Counted from the first letter of the stretch, positions 7,697-18,228 are shown. The stretch: DNA of 41,308 nt from Verrucomicrobiota bacterium (GCA_003221295.1 QHRA01000175.1:1-41308); one strand, 5' to 3'. Numbers and translations are program-made. The notes: a model not told the origin generated them from the sequence alone.

Positions 7697-9306
7697 ATCA
7701 CGCCGGTGTGGAAGCGCCCTTTCGCGGGCGGACGGCTAACATAGGAGAGAAGGCGGATGAGGACGTCACGCGTTTCATGAGGTTGGATGATGGCATCGAT
7801 CCAGCCCCGCGCCGCGCCATAACGAATGTCGGTTTGCTCTTCGTAGCTTGCCTTCACTTTGGCGCGCAATTCTTCGAGCTCCTCCGGCGCGGCTTTTTTA
7901 TCTCCGCGTTCTTTCGCGCGAGCGAGAATGGAAAAAACAGTATCGCTGGCCTGCGCCGCACCCATCACGGCGTAGCGTGCGTTTGGCCAAGCAAGGATAA
8001 AACGCGGGTCGTAAGCTTTGCCGCAGAGCGCGTAATTCCCGGCACCAAACGAGCCACCGACCACGATCGTGATTTTCGGCACGATTGAATTACTGACCGC
8101 ATTTACCAACTTCGCCCCGCTGCGGATGATTCCACTTTGTTCCGCAGCTTTTCCGACCATGAATCCGGTCACATCCTGGAAAAAAAGAATCGGGAGCCCG
8201 ACCTGATTACAATCCATGACAAAGCGTGCGGCTTTGTCGGCGCTGTCCGAATAAATGACGCCACCCATTTGGATCCCTTCCGTCTTGGTGCGCACTTGCA
8301 GACGCTGGCTGGCGACGATGCCGACCGCACGACCGCCGATTCGCGCATAAGCTGTTACCAAAGTCTTGCCGTAATCAGCTTTGTATTCATCGAGCGAATC
8401 GGCGTCGATGATAGTGGCAAGTAAATCGCGCGCATCATAATTCTTGTGACCATCCAGGCTGATTAAATCGTAGACGGCATCACCTGGTTTCGCGGCGTCC
8501 TTGACGCCGGGCATTGCACATTTCTCGTTAGCCTCCGGCAGCAACTTCAGCAACGAACGCACTTTTTCCAGACACGTTTCATCGTTCTTTTCGAAAAAAT
8601 CGACCGTACCACTGATCTCGGAATGCATTTTCGCGCCGCCGAGTTCTTCCTGATCGACGATTTGCCCAATGGCGGCTTTGACCAGCGAAGGGCCGGCAAG
8701 GTAAAGCCCGCTGCCCTCGGTCATTAAAATCTTGTCGCACAACACCGGCAAATAAGCTCCGCCGGCCACACAATTGCCCATGATGGCGGCGAACTGCGGA
8801 ATGCCAGCCGCGGAAATGACCGAATTATTTCGAAAGATGCGCCCGAAATCGTCCTCATCTGGAAAGATTTCGTCCTGCATCGGCAGAAATACGCCGGCGG
8901 AATCGACCAGATAGATCAGTGGCAAATTGTTTTCGAATGCGATCCGTTGCGCGCGAATTAATTTCTTTGCCGTCTGCGGGAAGAATGCCCCAGCTTTCAC
9001 GGTAGCGTCATTGGCGACGATCATGCACGGCACGTTGGCAACGTTGCCAATGCCGACGACGGCACCGGCAGCCGGGACCCGTCCCCACTGCTCGTACATT
9101 TTGTAGGCGGCCCAAAGTCCGATCTCGAAAAAGTGCGCGTCGGTATCGAGCAAACGTGCGATGCGCTCGCGCGCGACCAGACGTCCGAGCTTATGCTGGC
9201 GTTCCTGGCCAGCTTTGCCACCGCCTTCGCGCAACTGCTCTTCTTCCGCGCGAATTTTGCCGCAGCGGTCACGTATCGTTTCGGCTCTGGCGGTTCGTGA
9301 GGACAT
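7687..9306 (-). CDS. Acyl-CoA carboxylase carboxyltransferase (beta) subunit, probable methylcrotonyl-CoA carboxylase beta
   Basis: GKAGQERQHKLGRLVARERIARLLD; NVPCMIVANDATVKAGAFFPQTAKK; MAGVKDAAKP/GGSFGAGNYALCGKAYDPRF; in HMG-CoA lyase/enoyl-CoA hydratase context. Confidence 0.9.
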   Translation of the reverse strand: MSSRTARAETIRDRCGKIRAEEEQLREGGGKAGQERQHKLGRLVARERIARLLDTDAHFFEIGLWAAYKMYEQWGRVPAAGAVVGIGNVANVPCMIVANDATVKAGAFFPQTAKKLIRAQRIAFENNLPLIYLVDSAGVFLPMQDEIFPDEDDFGRIFRNNSVISAAGIPQFAAIMGNCVAGGAYLPVLCDKILMTEGSGLYLAGPSLVKAAIGQIVDQEELGGAKMHSEISGTVDFFEKNDETCLEKVRSLLKLLPEANEKCAMPGVKDAAKPGDAVYDLISLDGHKNYDARDLLATIIDADSLDEYKADYGKTLVTAYARIGGRAVGIVASQRLQVRTKTEGIQMGGVIYSDSADKAARFVMDCNQVGLPILFFQDVTGFMVGKAAEQSGIIRSGAKLVNAVSNSIVPKITIVVGGSFGAGNYALCGKAYDPRFILAWPNARYAVMGAAQASDTVFSILARAKERGDKKAAPEELEELRAKVKASYEEQTDIRYGAARGWIDAIIQPHETRDVLIRLLSYVSRPPAKGRFHTGVIQV

Positions 9307-9339
9307 GCGATGGACGCTTTAATCCGGCGCAGGCGTTAC

Positions 9340-9480
9340 TTCAAGCGCGAGGGCTCGCCGAGCTCGCCCCTCCATTAGGCCATCTCAAAAGTTACGAGCG
9401 CTTCGCACCATGGAGGGCGGAGGCTCCGCGACGCCTACGCAACGCAAGCTCGCGAGAACTCGGCCCTCTGCGAAATATGA
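9340..9480. repeat. Imperfect inverted repeat upstream of the acyl-CoA carboxylase gene
   Basis: GAGCTCGCCCCTCCAT ... ATGGAGGGCGGAGGCTC arms within a GC-rich non-coding gap. Confidence 0.55.
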
Positions 9481-9486
9481 AGCCCC

Positions 9487-9789
9487 TTAGTACGCGTCCG
9501 AATCGGAATGATAACCGGAGTCGCCGCGGATGCTGCTTAAGCGCTTGCGACTGCCACGCTCGGAATCGGCCCGATTGAGACAGCCTGCGGCTACTTTTAG
9601 GAGAAAGGGAATGGCCGCGAGCGTGCCCACGGACATCAGGGCGATGGCGGTGGCTTGTCGCGCAGGGCGTTTGATCCGATCCGCCACGAGCAAACCGACG
9701 CCGAGTCCGATCGCGGTGCGAGTGAGCGCGAGAAGCGGATCGACCGGTAGATCGTTGGGTGGTTTCGGAATGGATATCGTTAGCGGCAT
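9487..9789 (-). CDS. Small putative membrane protein of unknown function
   Basis: 100-codon ORF with hydrophobic stretches (TAIGLGVGLLVAD; IALMSVGTLAAIPFLLKVAA). Confidence 0.5.
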   Translation of the reverse strand: MPLTISIPKPPNDLPVDPLLALTRTAIGLGVGLLVADRIKRPARQATAIALMSVGTLAAIPFLLKVAAGCLNRADSERGSRKRLSSIRGDSGYHSDSDAY

Positions 9790-9878
9790 TCGCGTATTCC
9801 TATACGTCGCGGGAGCGAAAAATAAATGGGAAATTGTTGCAAGCGTGTAAAAAACGACCGACGAACGTCAAAGCGGAC

Positions 9879-10931
9879 ATGGAAATTTATGCATTGATTC
9901 TCGCCGGCGGCAGCGGCGAGAGGTTCTGGCCGCTGAGCCGGCGTGCCTTACCAAAGCAATTGCTGCGCCTGGTCTCGAGTCGCTCGCTGCTGGAGGAAAC
10001 GGTGGCGCGCTTGGACGGATTGATCCCCCCTGCTCGCATTGTTATTCTAACGAACGTCGACCAGGAAAAGGGCGTACGTGAATCGCTCAAAAATTTTCCG
10101 AGATGCAATATCATTGCCGAACCGTCAAAACGTGATACTGCCGCGGCCGTCGCGCTCGGCGTAGCCTGGGTCGCCGCGCGCAATCACACCGCCGCAATGG
10201 TTATCCTGCCGGCCGATCACGTGATTAAAGAGACAGCGGCATTTCAGAAAATTATTCGCGATGCGGTAGAAGCTGCGGAAAAAAAGAGTGCGCTGATCAC
10301 GATCGGGATCCGACCGGCTTCAGCTCATCCCGGTTTTGGTTACATTGAAATGGGCGAACCAATTCCAGGCAAACCAGGTCTCTTCCGGGTCGTCCGCTTC
10401 CGCGAGAAACCAAATGTCGACCTGGCCGAATCTTTTATTCGCAAAGGAAATTTTCGCTGGAATGCCGGCATGTTTGTTTGGACGGTGCCGACAATTCTCA
10501 CCGAGTTTAACAGGCACGCTCCGGAATTTGGACGATTCATCTCTATGATGAGCTCCCCCGGCGCTTTCGAGAAGAGCTGGGGCGAGAAATTCTCGAAGCT
10601 TCCGAGAACGTCGTTCGATTACGCAGTGATGGAACACGCCGATCGGGTGCTTGTGCTGGAAGCGGAATTCGATTGGGACGATGTCGGCGGCTGGCCGGCA
10701 GTGGCGCGGTATTTCCCAAGAGACAGCCGGGGCAATGTTGCCAACTGCGGTCTCACCGTGCTCGAGGCCGGCGATAACATTGTCTTTGACGATGCTGGCA
10801 ATAACGTCGCTCTTCTCGGTGTAAACAATCTAATTGTCGTTAGGACGCGCGATGCGGTGCTGGTTTGCCATCGGCATCACGCTGAGAAAATCAAGAATCT
10901 GGTCGCAAAATTACCGGAGGCATTGCAGTGA
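9879..10931 (+). CDS. manC: Mannose-1-phosphate guanylyltransferase (nucleotidyltransferase family)
   Basis: MEIYALILAGGSGERFWPLSRRALPKQLL; ILPADHVI; RFREKPNVDLAESFI; WNAGMFVW; start trimmed to the ATG at 9879. Confidence 0.9.
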   Translation: MEIYALILAGGSGERFWPLSRRALPKQLLRLVSSRSLLEETVARLDGLIPPARIVILTNVDQEKGVRESLKNFPRCNIIAEPSKRDTAAAVALGVAWVAARNHTAAMVILPADHVIKETAAFQKIIRDAVEAAEKKSALITIGIRPASAHPGFGYIEMGEPIPGKPGLFRVVRFREKPNVDLAESFIRKGNFRWNAGMFVWTVPTILTEFNRHAPEFGRFISMMSSPGAFEKSWGEKFSKLPRTSFDYAVMEHADRVLVLEAEFDWDDVGGWPAVARYFPRDSRGNVANCGLTVLEAGDNIVFDDAGNNVALLGVNNLIVVRTRDAVLVCHRHHAEKIKNLVAKLPEALQ

Positions 10932-11344
10932 ACCAAATTCTGGGCCTCGATCTCGGAGCGGCGCGCACCGGCGTCGCCCTCTCCGACGAATTGCGCATGC
11001 TGGCGCATCCATTGGAGACGATCGAGAGCGGTTCGACGGAGACGGTAGCGCGGCGAGTTCAGAAGATCGTAGCGGAACGGAAAGTGGATTGCGTGGTCGT
11101 CGGATTGCCGAAGCAAATGAATGGTGCGCTCGGTCTTGCGGCGGAAAATGCACAACACTTCGTCGAAAAATTGCGGCCGCTCATTTCGTGTGAAGTCGTA
11201 ACTTGGGATGAACGGCTTTCGACCGTCGCGGCCGAACGGGCGTTACGAGACGCAGGAAAGAAAACGCGCGAGACGCGCGGCATTCGGGACCAGGTCGCGG
11301 CACAAATCATCCTGCAAAGTTATCTCGACCGGCTACATGCGTGA
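10928..11344 (+). CDS. yqgF: YqgF/RuvX family putative pre-16S rRNA nuclease
   Basis: LGLDLGAARTGVALSDE; VVVGLPKQMNGALG; WDERLSTVAAERAL; GTG start overlapping the upstream stop. Confidence 0.93.
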   Translation: MNQILGLDLGAARTGVALSDELRMLAHPLETIESGSTETVARRVQKIVAERKVDCVVVGLPKQMNGALGLAAENAQHFVEKLRPLISCEVVTWDERLSTVAAERALRDAGKKTRETRGIRDQVAAQIILQSYLDRLHA

Positions 11345-12086
11345 ATCGCGCCGGCTCAAGTTGGTTATCGGCTACGACGGGCGGGATTTCGCCGGCTGGC
11401 AAAGCCAAAAACACGGCAACACCGTTCAGGATCGCCTCGAAGAAGCATTCGAACGGGTTTGCGGGACTCGCCTGGCCGTGACCGGCTCGGGACGGACCGA
11501 CGCCGGAGTGCACGCGCTCGGGCAGTGCGCACATGTGGATGTTCCAGCGGCGCACTTCGCCGCCGAACGCTGGCTCAAAGCCCTAAACGGCGTGCTGCCG
11601 CCAGTGATTCGGATTTTGCAGGCGCGATTTGTCGCGAAAAGCTTTCACGCTCGATTTTCTGCGAAGGGTAAAGCTTACCGTTACCGGATCATAAATGGCA
11701 CGGTCCGGCCGCCGCTGGAGATCGGCAGGGCATGGCATATCGCCTCTCCGCTTGATCGGGAGTTGCTTGGGCGAGCGGCCAAATTCTTCGTTGGCCGGCA
11801 TGATTTCGCCGCCTTTGCCGCAAATCGCGGAAAAAAGGAACGAAGCACCGTGCGCACGATGGAATACGTCCGGGTCACTGGCCGGCGCGATCTGTTCGAG
11901 ATCGAATTTTCGGCGGACGGATTTCTCTACAAGATGGTGCGATTGATCGTGGGCGCGATGGCCCGCTGCGCGCTCGGGAAAGAGAGTCTCCAATCAATAG
12001 AATTGCGGTTGGAACGGCCTTTACGGACATCTGCCCGTTTTGTTGCTCCGGCAGCAGGCCTCTATCTGGTTCGCGTTCGCTACTAA
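11337..12086 (+). CDS. truA: tRNA pseudouridine synthase A
   Basis: LVIGYDGRDFAGWQSQKHGNTVQDRLEEAF; VTGSGRTDAGVHALGQCAH; start at the ATG at 11337 overlapping the yqgF stop. Confidence 0.95.
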   Translation: MRESRRLKLVIGYDGRDFAGWQSQKHGNTVQDRLEEAFERVCGTRLAVTGSGRTDAGVHALGQCAHVDVPAAHFAAERWLKALNGVLPPVIRILQARFVAKSFHARFSAKGKAYRYRIINGTVRPPLEIGRAWHIASPLDRELLGRAAKFFVGRHDFAAFAANRGKKERSTVRTMEYVRVTGRRDLFEIEFSADGFLYKMVRLIVGAMARCALGKESLQSIELRLERPLRTSARFVAPAAGLYLVRVRY

Positions 12087-12359
12087 CCCGCTGAAGATCA
12101 GGTGCAAGCGCCTTCCTGAGGGTGTCTCGCTTGGGAAGCCTACCTGCTTCGTAATCGTGACGCCCCATGCTGATATGGAGCTCTCTGCCGAAAACGCCTC
12201 GCTCCCGGTGTCCGGCGAGCTTGGTCGCACCGCCGGTGAAGTTATCGAATCAGGGCGGATAAAGTCGTGCCTAACTTGGATTTGCAGGCAGTAGGCGAGT
12301 TAACAATTGAGTGTTGCAGGTGCAACAATGCAATGTTCACTGCCTTCTCGGGCTCTGGT

Positions 12360-12590
12360 TCACTCCTGGCGATCATCGCGGCCGAGCTGGTTCTCTAAAA
12401 TCTTGCCGAGCAAGAGAAGAGCAACGCCACAAAACATTCCCTTGGCGAAAAAGTAAGTCGGGATTCCAGCCGCGATAATATTTCTCGGAACGATCGGTTT
12501 ATCTTTGTCCTCTCTCACGGCTGCGAATGAGCAGAGGATGAAAATAAGGAGAGTAATTAACGGATTAAAAATCCTCAGATAGGTGCGCAT
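12360..12590 (-). CDS. Small putative membrane protein of unknown function
   Basis: 76-codon ORF with two hydrophobic segments; no family recognised. Confidence 0.4.
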   Translation of the reverse strand: MRTYLRIFNPLITLLIFILCSFAAVREDKDKPIVPRNIIAAGIPTYFFAKGMFCGVALLLLGKILENQLGRDDRQE

Positions 12591-12656
12591 GAGATGACAA
12601 AATGCCGAACCAATTCGCGAAATGCGAGCAAAAGTCCGAGCGGACTGGCCGGTTTT

Positions 12657-14597
12657 CTATTTCAACCGCGGCAGGAGTCGCTCCAGAATACTTGCAACCG
12701 ATTCTTCCACGCTTTGCTGATTTGTTTGCACCACAATTTCGGGATCGACGGGCGATTCATACGGTGCATCGATGCCGGTGAACTCTCGAATCTGCCCCGC
12801 CCGCGCTTTCTTATAGAGATTTTTCGGATCGCGCTCTTCACAAACTTCCAGCGGCGCATCCACAAATACCTCGATAAATTCTGCGTTACCTTCCATCGCA
12901 ATGGCACGAGCCCGCTGCCGATCCGCCCGGTAAGGTGAGATGAAAGCGGTGATGACGACATTGCCGGCGTCTGCCATCAGCTTTGCCACCTCGCTCACGC
13001 GCCGAATGTTTTCGACCCGGTCTTCCGGCGCAAACCCGAGATTGGAATTCAAGCCATGCCGCACATTATCACCGTCCAGGACATAGGGATGCATTGCCCG
13101 GATAAAAAGTTCTCGTTCGAGCGCTTGCGCGATCGTGGATTTGCCAGAGCCGGAAAGCCCTGTTAGCCAGACGACGGCACCACGATGTCCATGTTGTGCG
13201 GCGCGCGCTTGCGCGGTGATTTTTCCTTCGCTCCAGAAGATATTCTTGCTTTTGATCGCGCTGCGATCGGTGTAAACGCCGCCGTGAATAATCCCGCCGC
13301 CGCAGATCATCCCGTCATCCACCAGAACAAAGCGACCAAGTGGTGGAAGCCGATCGTGGTTATCGAGTACAATCGGCGCACGGGTTTGAATGGTTAGACG
13401 CCCAACCTCATTGCGCGCGAGCTGGTCGGCCTTGGTGGGGGTCCGTTCGAGAGACGAAGAATCCATCACCTCATCGAGCGATACAATCTGACATTTCACT
13501 TCCTGAGTCGCCAGGCGCGCAGTGTAAAGATGTGACAAACGCGCCGGCTGACGCGCGATCCAAAAAAGGTCGGCATGAAAACGGTTCGTTTCGATCGGTG
13601 TATCTTTTGAATGCGAGGCGACGTAACCGCGCTCGACGAAAATTTGTTCCTGCAACGTGATTCCAATCGAATCGCCGGCGATCGCCATTCCGCCATTTCC
13701 GCGAGGCGACGTTGCAGCCGTGGAAGCGGGCTGCCAATGTTCGATCGACTGAACAATCGACGTTTTGTTAGCGGGCGAAAAAACTAATTCGTCGCCAACT
13801 TGAAGCGTTCCCGTTTCGATACGGCCGGCGATAATTCTGCGATCGTCGAATTTGTAAACATCCTGCACGCAAAGACGCAGCGCTAGATCGATTGGTGGGG
13901 CAAGTGGCGTCATCGCATCGAGCGCCTCGGCCAAAGTTGGCCCGCGATGCCACTCCATTTTTGTGCTGCGGACAGCGATGTTCTCGCCGAATCGTGCCGA
14001 GGCTGGAATAAAAACGTTGGTCTCCAAATGCAGCGTCTTCAAAAACTCGCGATACTTCTTTTCGATCTCGAGAAAGCGAGACTCGGAATAGTCCGCCAGA
14101 TCCATTTTATTGACCACGACACAGAATTGCCGGACCCCAAGCAAACTCAGTAAATAAGCATGCCGCTTCGATTGCTCCTGCACACCTTCATTGGCAGCAA
14201 TCACAAGGACGGCCGCATCCGCGCTGGAAGCACCGGTGATCATGTTTTTTAAGAACTCCTTGTGACCAGGCGCATCGATGATCATGTAGTTCCGCTTCGC
14301 CGTTTTGAACGGAATCTGTGTTGTATCGATGGTGATGTTTTGCTCTTGTTCTTCGAGCAAGGCATCGAGAAGAAAAGCAAACTCGAATTCCATGTTTTCC
14401 GCAGCGCAGGCGCGTTGCACCTGCTCGAGCTTCCCTTCCGGCAGCGAATTAGTGTCGCTCAGGATGCGACCGATGAGGGTGGACTTGCCATGATCGACGT
14501 GGCCGACAAAGACGACGCGGAGCGTCGCCTCGCCACTGGATGCTGGATGCTGGATGGCGGATGTCCTATCTTTGGTACTTGATTGTCGTTTGCTCAT
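12657..14597 (-). CDS. cysNC: Bifunctional sulfate adenylyltransferase large subunit / adenylylsulfate kinase
   Basis: GTPase motifs ([42 protein letters not shown]) followed by APS kinase ([35 protein letters not shown]); start set at the ATG at 14597. Confidence 0.95.
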   Translation of the reverse strand: MSKRQSSTKDRTSAIQHPASSGEATLRVVFVGHVDHGKSTLIGRILSDTNSLPEGKLEQVQRACAAENMEFEFAFLLDALLEEQEQNITIDTTQIPFKTAKRNYMIIDAPGHKEFLKNMITGASSADAAVLVIAANEGVQEQSKRHAYLLSLLGVRQFCVVVNKMDLADYSESRFLEIEKKYREFLKTLHLETNVFIPASARFGENIAVRSTKMEWHRGPTLAEALDAMTPLAPPIDLALRLCVQDVYKFDDRRIIAGRIETGTLQVGDELVFSPANKTSIVQSIEHWQPASTAATSPRGNGGMAIAGDSIGITLQEQIFVERGYVASHSKDTPIETNRFHADLFWIARQPARLSHLYTARLATQEVKCQIVSLDEVMDSSSLERTPTKADQLARNEVGRLTIQTRAPIVLDNHDRLPPLGRFVLVDDGMICGGGIIHGGVYTDRSAIKSKNIFWSEGKITAQARAAQHGHRGAVVWLTGLSGSGKSTIAQALERELFIRAMHPYVLDGDNVRHGLNSNLGFAPEDRVENIRRVSEVAKLMADAGNVVITAFISPYRADRQRARAIAMEGNAEFIEVFVDAPLEVCEERDPKNLYKKARAGQIREFTGIDAPYESPVDPEIVVQTNQQSVEESVASILERLLPRLK

Positions 14598-14628
14598 TTT
14601 CTGATCTGTCGGCGCGCAGCATCGGCAA

Positions 14629-15441
14629 CTAGAGAAACCCCTTTGCCCGTAGCTTCTGCATCGCGTTGCGCTCATGGTGGTCCTGGGCGCGGCCGGCGCG
14701 CTCGCTCGTGCGCGTGGTTTCTAATTCAGCAATGATGGCGTCAATGGTATCGGCGTTGCTCGCGATTGGTTTGGTAATTGCACTGCATCCGAGCGAGCGA
14801 TAGCGCTGGCCATTTTTGGCAAAATACATCTTCGGGATTGGAATGTTTTCGCGCTGGATGTAGCGCCAAATGTCAACCTCAGTCCAATCCAACAGCGGTT
14901 GCACGCGGACGTGTTCGCCGTCCGCAGCGGTGGTGGCGAATTGTCCCCAGAATTCCGGCGGCTGATCTTTGTAGTCCCATTCGAATTGTGCGTTACGCTT
15001 CGAGAAATAACGCTCCTTGGCCCGGGTCGGATCTTCATCGCGTCGGATGCCAGTGATGAGGGCGTCCCATTTGTATTGCGCCATCGCTTGCTGAAGCGCG
15101 ACCGTTTTCAACTCATGCGTCACCGTCACTGGGTCGTGTGTTTCGTAGCCGATGCCGCGGGCGCGGGCTTCTTCATTAATCTTTACGATCAGGTTCAATT
15201 TGTAATGCGCGGTCGCCCATTCACGGAACTCGAGCATCTCCGGGAACTCATAAGTGGTATCGATGTGCAAAACCGGAAATGGCACCCGGCCGAAAAAGGC
15301 TTTGGACGCTAACCAGATTAAGACATTTGAGTCTTTGCCCATCGACCACGGCATCGCGATATTTTTAAAGGCATGGTAGGCTTCGCGAAAAATAAAGACG
15401 CTCTGGTTTTCCAGCCGGTCGAGATGGGTGCGAGTCATCAT
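14629..15441 (-). CDS. cysD: Sulfate adenylyltransferase subunit 2
   Basis: [56 protein letters not shown]; adjacent to cysNC. Confidence 0.96.
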   Translation of the reverse strand: MMTRTHLDRLENQSVFIFREAYHAFKNIAMPWSMGKDSNVLIWLASKAFFGRVPFPVLHIDTTYEFPEMLEFREWATAHYKLNLIVKINEEARARGIGYETHDPVTVTHELKTVALQQAMAQYKWDALITGIRRDEDPTRAKERYFSKRNAQFEWDYKDQPPEFWGQFATTAADGEHVRVQPLLDWTEVDIWRYIQRENIPIPKMYFAKNGQRYRSLGCSAITKPIASNADTIDAIIAELETTRTSERAGRAQDHHERNAMQKLRAKGFL

Positions 15442-15630
15442 TATTAAAGTTTTTGAGGAGGCGTTCTATACAATCGAAAAATCTAATTGCAAAGGACGTG
15501 GAGCTCCACCGATGTAGCAGATTTTATGCGCTCCTCGGTCCTTTGTGCCGGTAAGGATGGCAAGGTGAAGTTTTTGCCTTGAGCTCGGTCATTATCTTGC
15601 ATGCCGACCCGCTCAAGTTAGTGTTGGGCT

Positions 15631-16233
15631 GTGCCGCAAACTGCCGCCTACGATTCAAAAATTGAGGGCAACGTCATCTTCACGCAGCTCGACGCTGCCA
15701 TGAACTGGATGCGCAAGAATTCGCTCTGGCCCATGCCGATGGGCCTAGCCTGTTGCGCAATTGAACTGATGGCGACCGCCGCCTCGCGATTTGATATTGC
15801 ACGTTTCGGTTCCGAAGTAATGCGATTCTCGCCGCGGCAATGCGATGTTATGATTGTCGCCGGCACCGTCACTTACAAAATGGCGCTGGCCGTAAAACGC
15901 ATTTGGGAGCAAATGCCAGAACCGAAATGGTGCATCGCGATGGGGGCGTGCGCATCGAGCGGCGGGATGTATCGCAGCTATGCCGTGCTGCAAGGCATTG
16001 ATCAACTTATCCCGGTAGACGTTTACGTTTCGGGATGCCCTCCTCGGCCGGAAGCGCTGCTGGAAGGATTGATCCGCTTGCAGAAAAAAATTGAGGGCGA
16101 ACAGGCGTTCTTGAATCAGAAGCCAAAACTCGCCCACGAGCTTATTCCCGAAATTGAGAAGCGAACTCACCCGACGCCTTCCATCCGCGGCGGCGTTAGG
16201 GGCGCTGCGCCCTCCACGAGTTCGGTCGCATGA
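15631..16233 (+). CDS. nuoB: NADH-quinone oxidoreductase subunit B
   Basis: [85 protein letters not shown] start. Confidence 0.97.
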   Translation: MPQTAAYDSKIEGNVIFTQLDAAMNWMRKNSLWPMPMGLACCAIELMATAASRFDIARFGSEVMRFSPRQCDVMIVAGTVTYKMALAVKRIWEQMPEPKWCIAMGACASSGGMYRSYAVLQGIDQLIPVDVYVSGCPPRPEALLEGLIRLQKKIEGEQAFLNQKPKLAHELIPEIEKRTHPTPSIRGGVRGAAPSTSSVA

Positions 16234-16302
16234 ATTTTATTCCTATTCGTATTCTTGCTCCTATTCCTACTCTATCAAGAAAAGGAATAAGATTAGGAAT
16301 AG
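16234..16302. repeat. A/T-rich imperfect inverted repeat in the nuoB-nuoC gap
   Basis: CCTATTCCTACTCTATC...aaGGAATAAGATTAGGAATAGG. Confidence 0.65.
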
Positions 16303-16893
16303 GTGGCTGAGATGACCGGACAGGAGCTGCTTAAATCAATCAGCCCTCTCCTCGTCGCGAAAATTCAGAGCCGGATTGAATTTCGTCACGAGACAACCTT
16401 CAGCATTCAGCCGGAAGACTTGCGCGAAGTGGCCAAGTTTTGCCGGGACGAACTTTCGTTTGATTACTTAATCGATGTTTCCAGTGTCGATAATTTCGGT
16501 GACGAACCGCGATTCGAGGTCGTCTACGAGCTTTACTCAATGACGCTCGCGGTTCATCTGCGGCTCAAACTCGCGGTCAGCGAAGAAGTCTGCGCGGTCG
16601 ATACGGTATCGGACATTTGGCCAACGGCCGATTGGCACGAGCGCGAAATTTACGACATGATGGGCATCCGCTTCAACAACCACCCGGATCTGCGCCGTAT
16701 TCTAATGTGGGACGGGTATCCATTCTTTCCGCTGCGAAAGGATTTTCCGCTCGAGGGTTTGCCCAGTGAGATGCCCGACGTCGCGTTCACCTCTGCCGCA
16801 CCGATGGAAGGCGGACCCTTTGTTACTCAACCGTCGACCGCGACGGCAAAAGATCGCGAGCCGCGCGCCAAGCGGCCCGATCTGAACCAATAG
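16303..16893 (+). CDS. nuoC: NADH-quinone oxidoreductase subunit C
   Basis: DYLIDVSSVDNFGDEPRFEVVYELYSM; WPTADWHEREIYDMMGIRFNNHPDLRRILMWDGYPFFPLRKDFPLEG. Confidence 0.96.
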   Translation: MAEMTGQELLKSISPLLVAKIQSRIEFRHETTFSIQPEDLREVAKFCRDELSFDYLIDVSSVDNFGDEPRFEVVYELYSMTLAVHLRLKLAVSEEVCAVDTVSDIWPTADWHEREIYDMMGIRFNNHPDLRRILMWDGYPFFPLRKDFPLEGLPSEMPDVAFTSAAPMEGGPFVTQPSTATAKDREPRAKRPDLNQ

Positions 16894-16900
16894 TTGGACC

Positions 16901-17425
16901 TTGCGGCGTTATCTCGCGGTTGCGCTCGCTGGAATGTTGATTGCGGCCGCCGCCGCCTTTTTGTTTCAAGCGCGGCAGAAACCAGCGGCAAATGCGCCGA
17001 CCAATGCCGACAGGATATTGGTCGAAAAAGGCGCGCGCCGATTAACGCTATTTTGTGCTGGGCGAAAACTAAAAGAGTATCGGGTCGCGCTCGGTTTTTC
17101 TCCGGTTGGGCCGAAGCAACGCGAAGGCGATGGGCGGACACCGGAAGGAAAATACGCAATTGATTTTCACAAGTCCGACAGCGCCTTCCATCGCGCCTTG
17201 CATATTTCCTATCCGGATGCGACCGACAGCGCACGAGCGGCAGAGGCGGGTGTGGCGCCGGGCGGAGATATCATGATTCACGGTTTACCGAATGGCTTCA
17301 GCGCATTGGGACCAGCCCATCACTTGCGCGATTGGACGGCGGGCTGCATTGCCGTGACTGATTCCGAGATCGACGAGATTTGGGGATCAGTCGCCGATGG
17401 GACACCGATCGAAATTAGGCCTTAA
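16901..17425 (+). CDS. L,D-transpeptidase (YkuD-family) with N-terminal signal/membrane segment
   Basis: RYLAVALAGMLIAAAAAFLF signal; GPKQREGDGRTPEGKY; MIHGLPNG; DWTAGCIAVTDSEIDEIW; TTG start. Confidence 0.88.
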   Translation: MRRYLAVALAGMLIAAAAAFLFQARQKPAANAPTNADRILVEKGARRLTLFCAGRKLKEYRVALGFSPVGPKQREGDGRTPEGKYAIDFHKSDSAFHRALHISYPDATDSARAAEAGVAPGGDIMIHGLPNGFSALGPAHHLRDWTAGCIAVTDSEIDEIWGSVADGTPIEIRP

Positions 17426-17460
17426 TCGGAACGGAGGGCACGTGTCCCCGTAGGTGCGGG

Positions 17461-18228
17461 CTACAGGTTTGGCAATGCTTCCCCAAGAACGCGGAAAAAA
17501 TCCTTTGCTGCCTTGCAGCCAGTCTCCAATACTTCGCCGTGGCTAAGCGTCGTTGGCGGAAGTCTAGTGGCTAAGTTTGTAATGCAAGAAAATCCCGCAA
17601 CCTCCATATCGAGAGCGCGGGCTTGAATTACCTCGAGCACCGTCGACATCCCGACCGCATCGGCGCCGAGGTTTTCCAGCATTCGGACCTCAGCCGCGGT
17701 TTCGTATTGCGGGCCAACGACGGCGGCGTAAACGCCCTGATGCAAAAACACGCCGATCTTCTGCGCCCCACCGCCAAATTGTTTCTGCAATCGCGGTGAA
17801 TAAGCGTTCCTCAGATCGAGAAATTCTGGCCGACCAATCAGGGGCGAAGTTCCGGTGAGGTTTAGATGATCGTTGATCATCATCCAATCGCCCGGTTTGA
17901 ATTTTTGATTCAGCGCCCCGGCGGCGTTTGTAACCACAAGCTTCTCAATTCCGGCGTGCGCGAGCATGCGCACATTCGCCGTCACCTCGCCCGCCGAATA
18001 GCCTTCGTACAAATGGACGCGGCCCTGCGCGAAAATCACACGCACACCAGAGATTTCGCAGAGCGAAAATTTTCCTGCGTGGCCGGGGACGCGCGGTTCG
18101 GGCAGTTCAGAAAGCTCAGCGTACTCAATCGATTCGATCGGGTCTTGAACGATCGCATCCAGGCCCGACCCGAGAATGATCGCAATTTCTGTCTTCCAAT
18201 CTCGTAGCCGCTGCCGCGCGTCACTCAT
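17461..18228 (-). CDS. Purine nucleoside phosphorylase
   Basis: AIILGSGLDAI; PEPRVPGHAGKF; GRVHLYEGYSAGEVTANVRMLAHAGIEKLVVTNAAGALN; GPQYETAAEVRML; GMSTVLEVIQAR. Confidence 0.93.
   Translation of the reverse strand: MSDARQRLRDWKTEIAIILGSGLDAIVQDPIESIEYAELSELPEPRVPGHAGKFSLCEISGVRVIFAQGRVHLYEGYSAGEVTANVRMLAHAGIEKLVVTNAAGALNQKFKPGDWMMINDHLNLTGTSPLIGRPEFLDLRNAYSPRLQKQFGGGAQKIGVFLHQGVYAAVVGPQYETAAEVRMLENLGADAVGMSTVLEVIQARALDMEVAGFSCITNLATRLPPTTLSHGEVLETGCKAAKDFFRVLGEALPNL

Noticed and set aside
11208-11336. N-terminal extension of the truA ORF
   Set aside because: Lies entirely inside yqgF; the conserved TruA start matches the ATG at 11337.
12040-12294. Small plus-strand ORF downstream of truA
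   Set aside because: Overlaps the truA end, no family features and low-quality composition.
15442-15630. Possible riboswitch in the cysD-nuoB divergent gap
   Set aside because: No recognisable conserved riboswitch core could be identified by eye.
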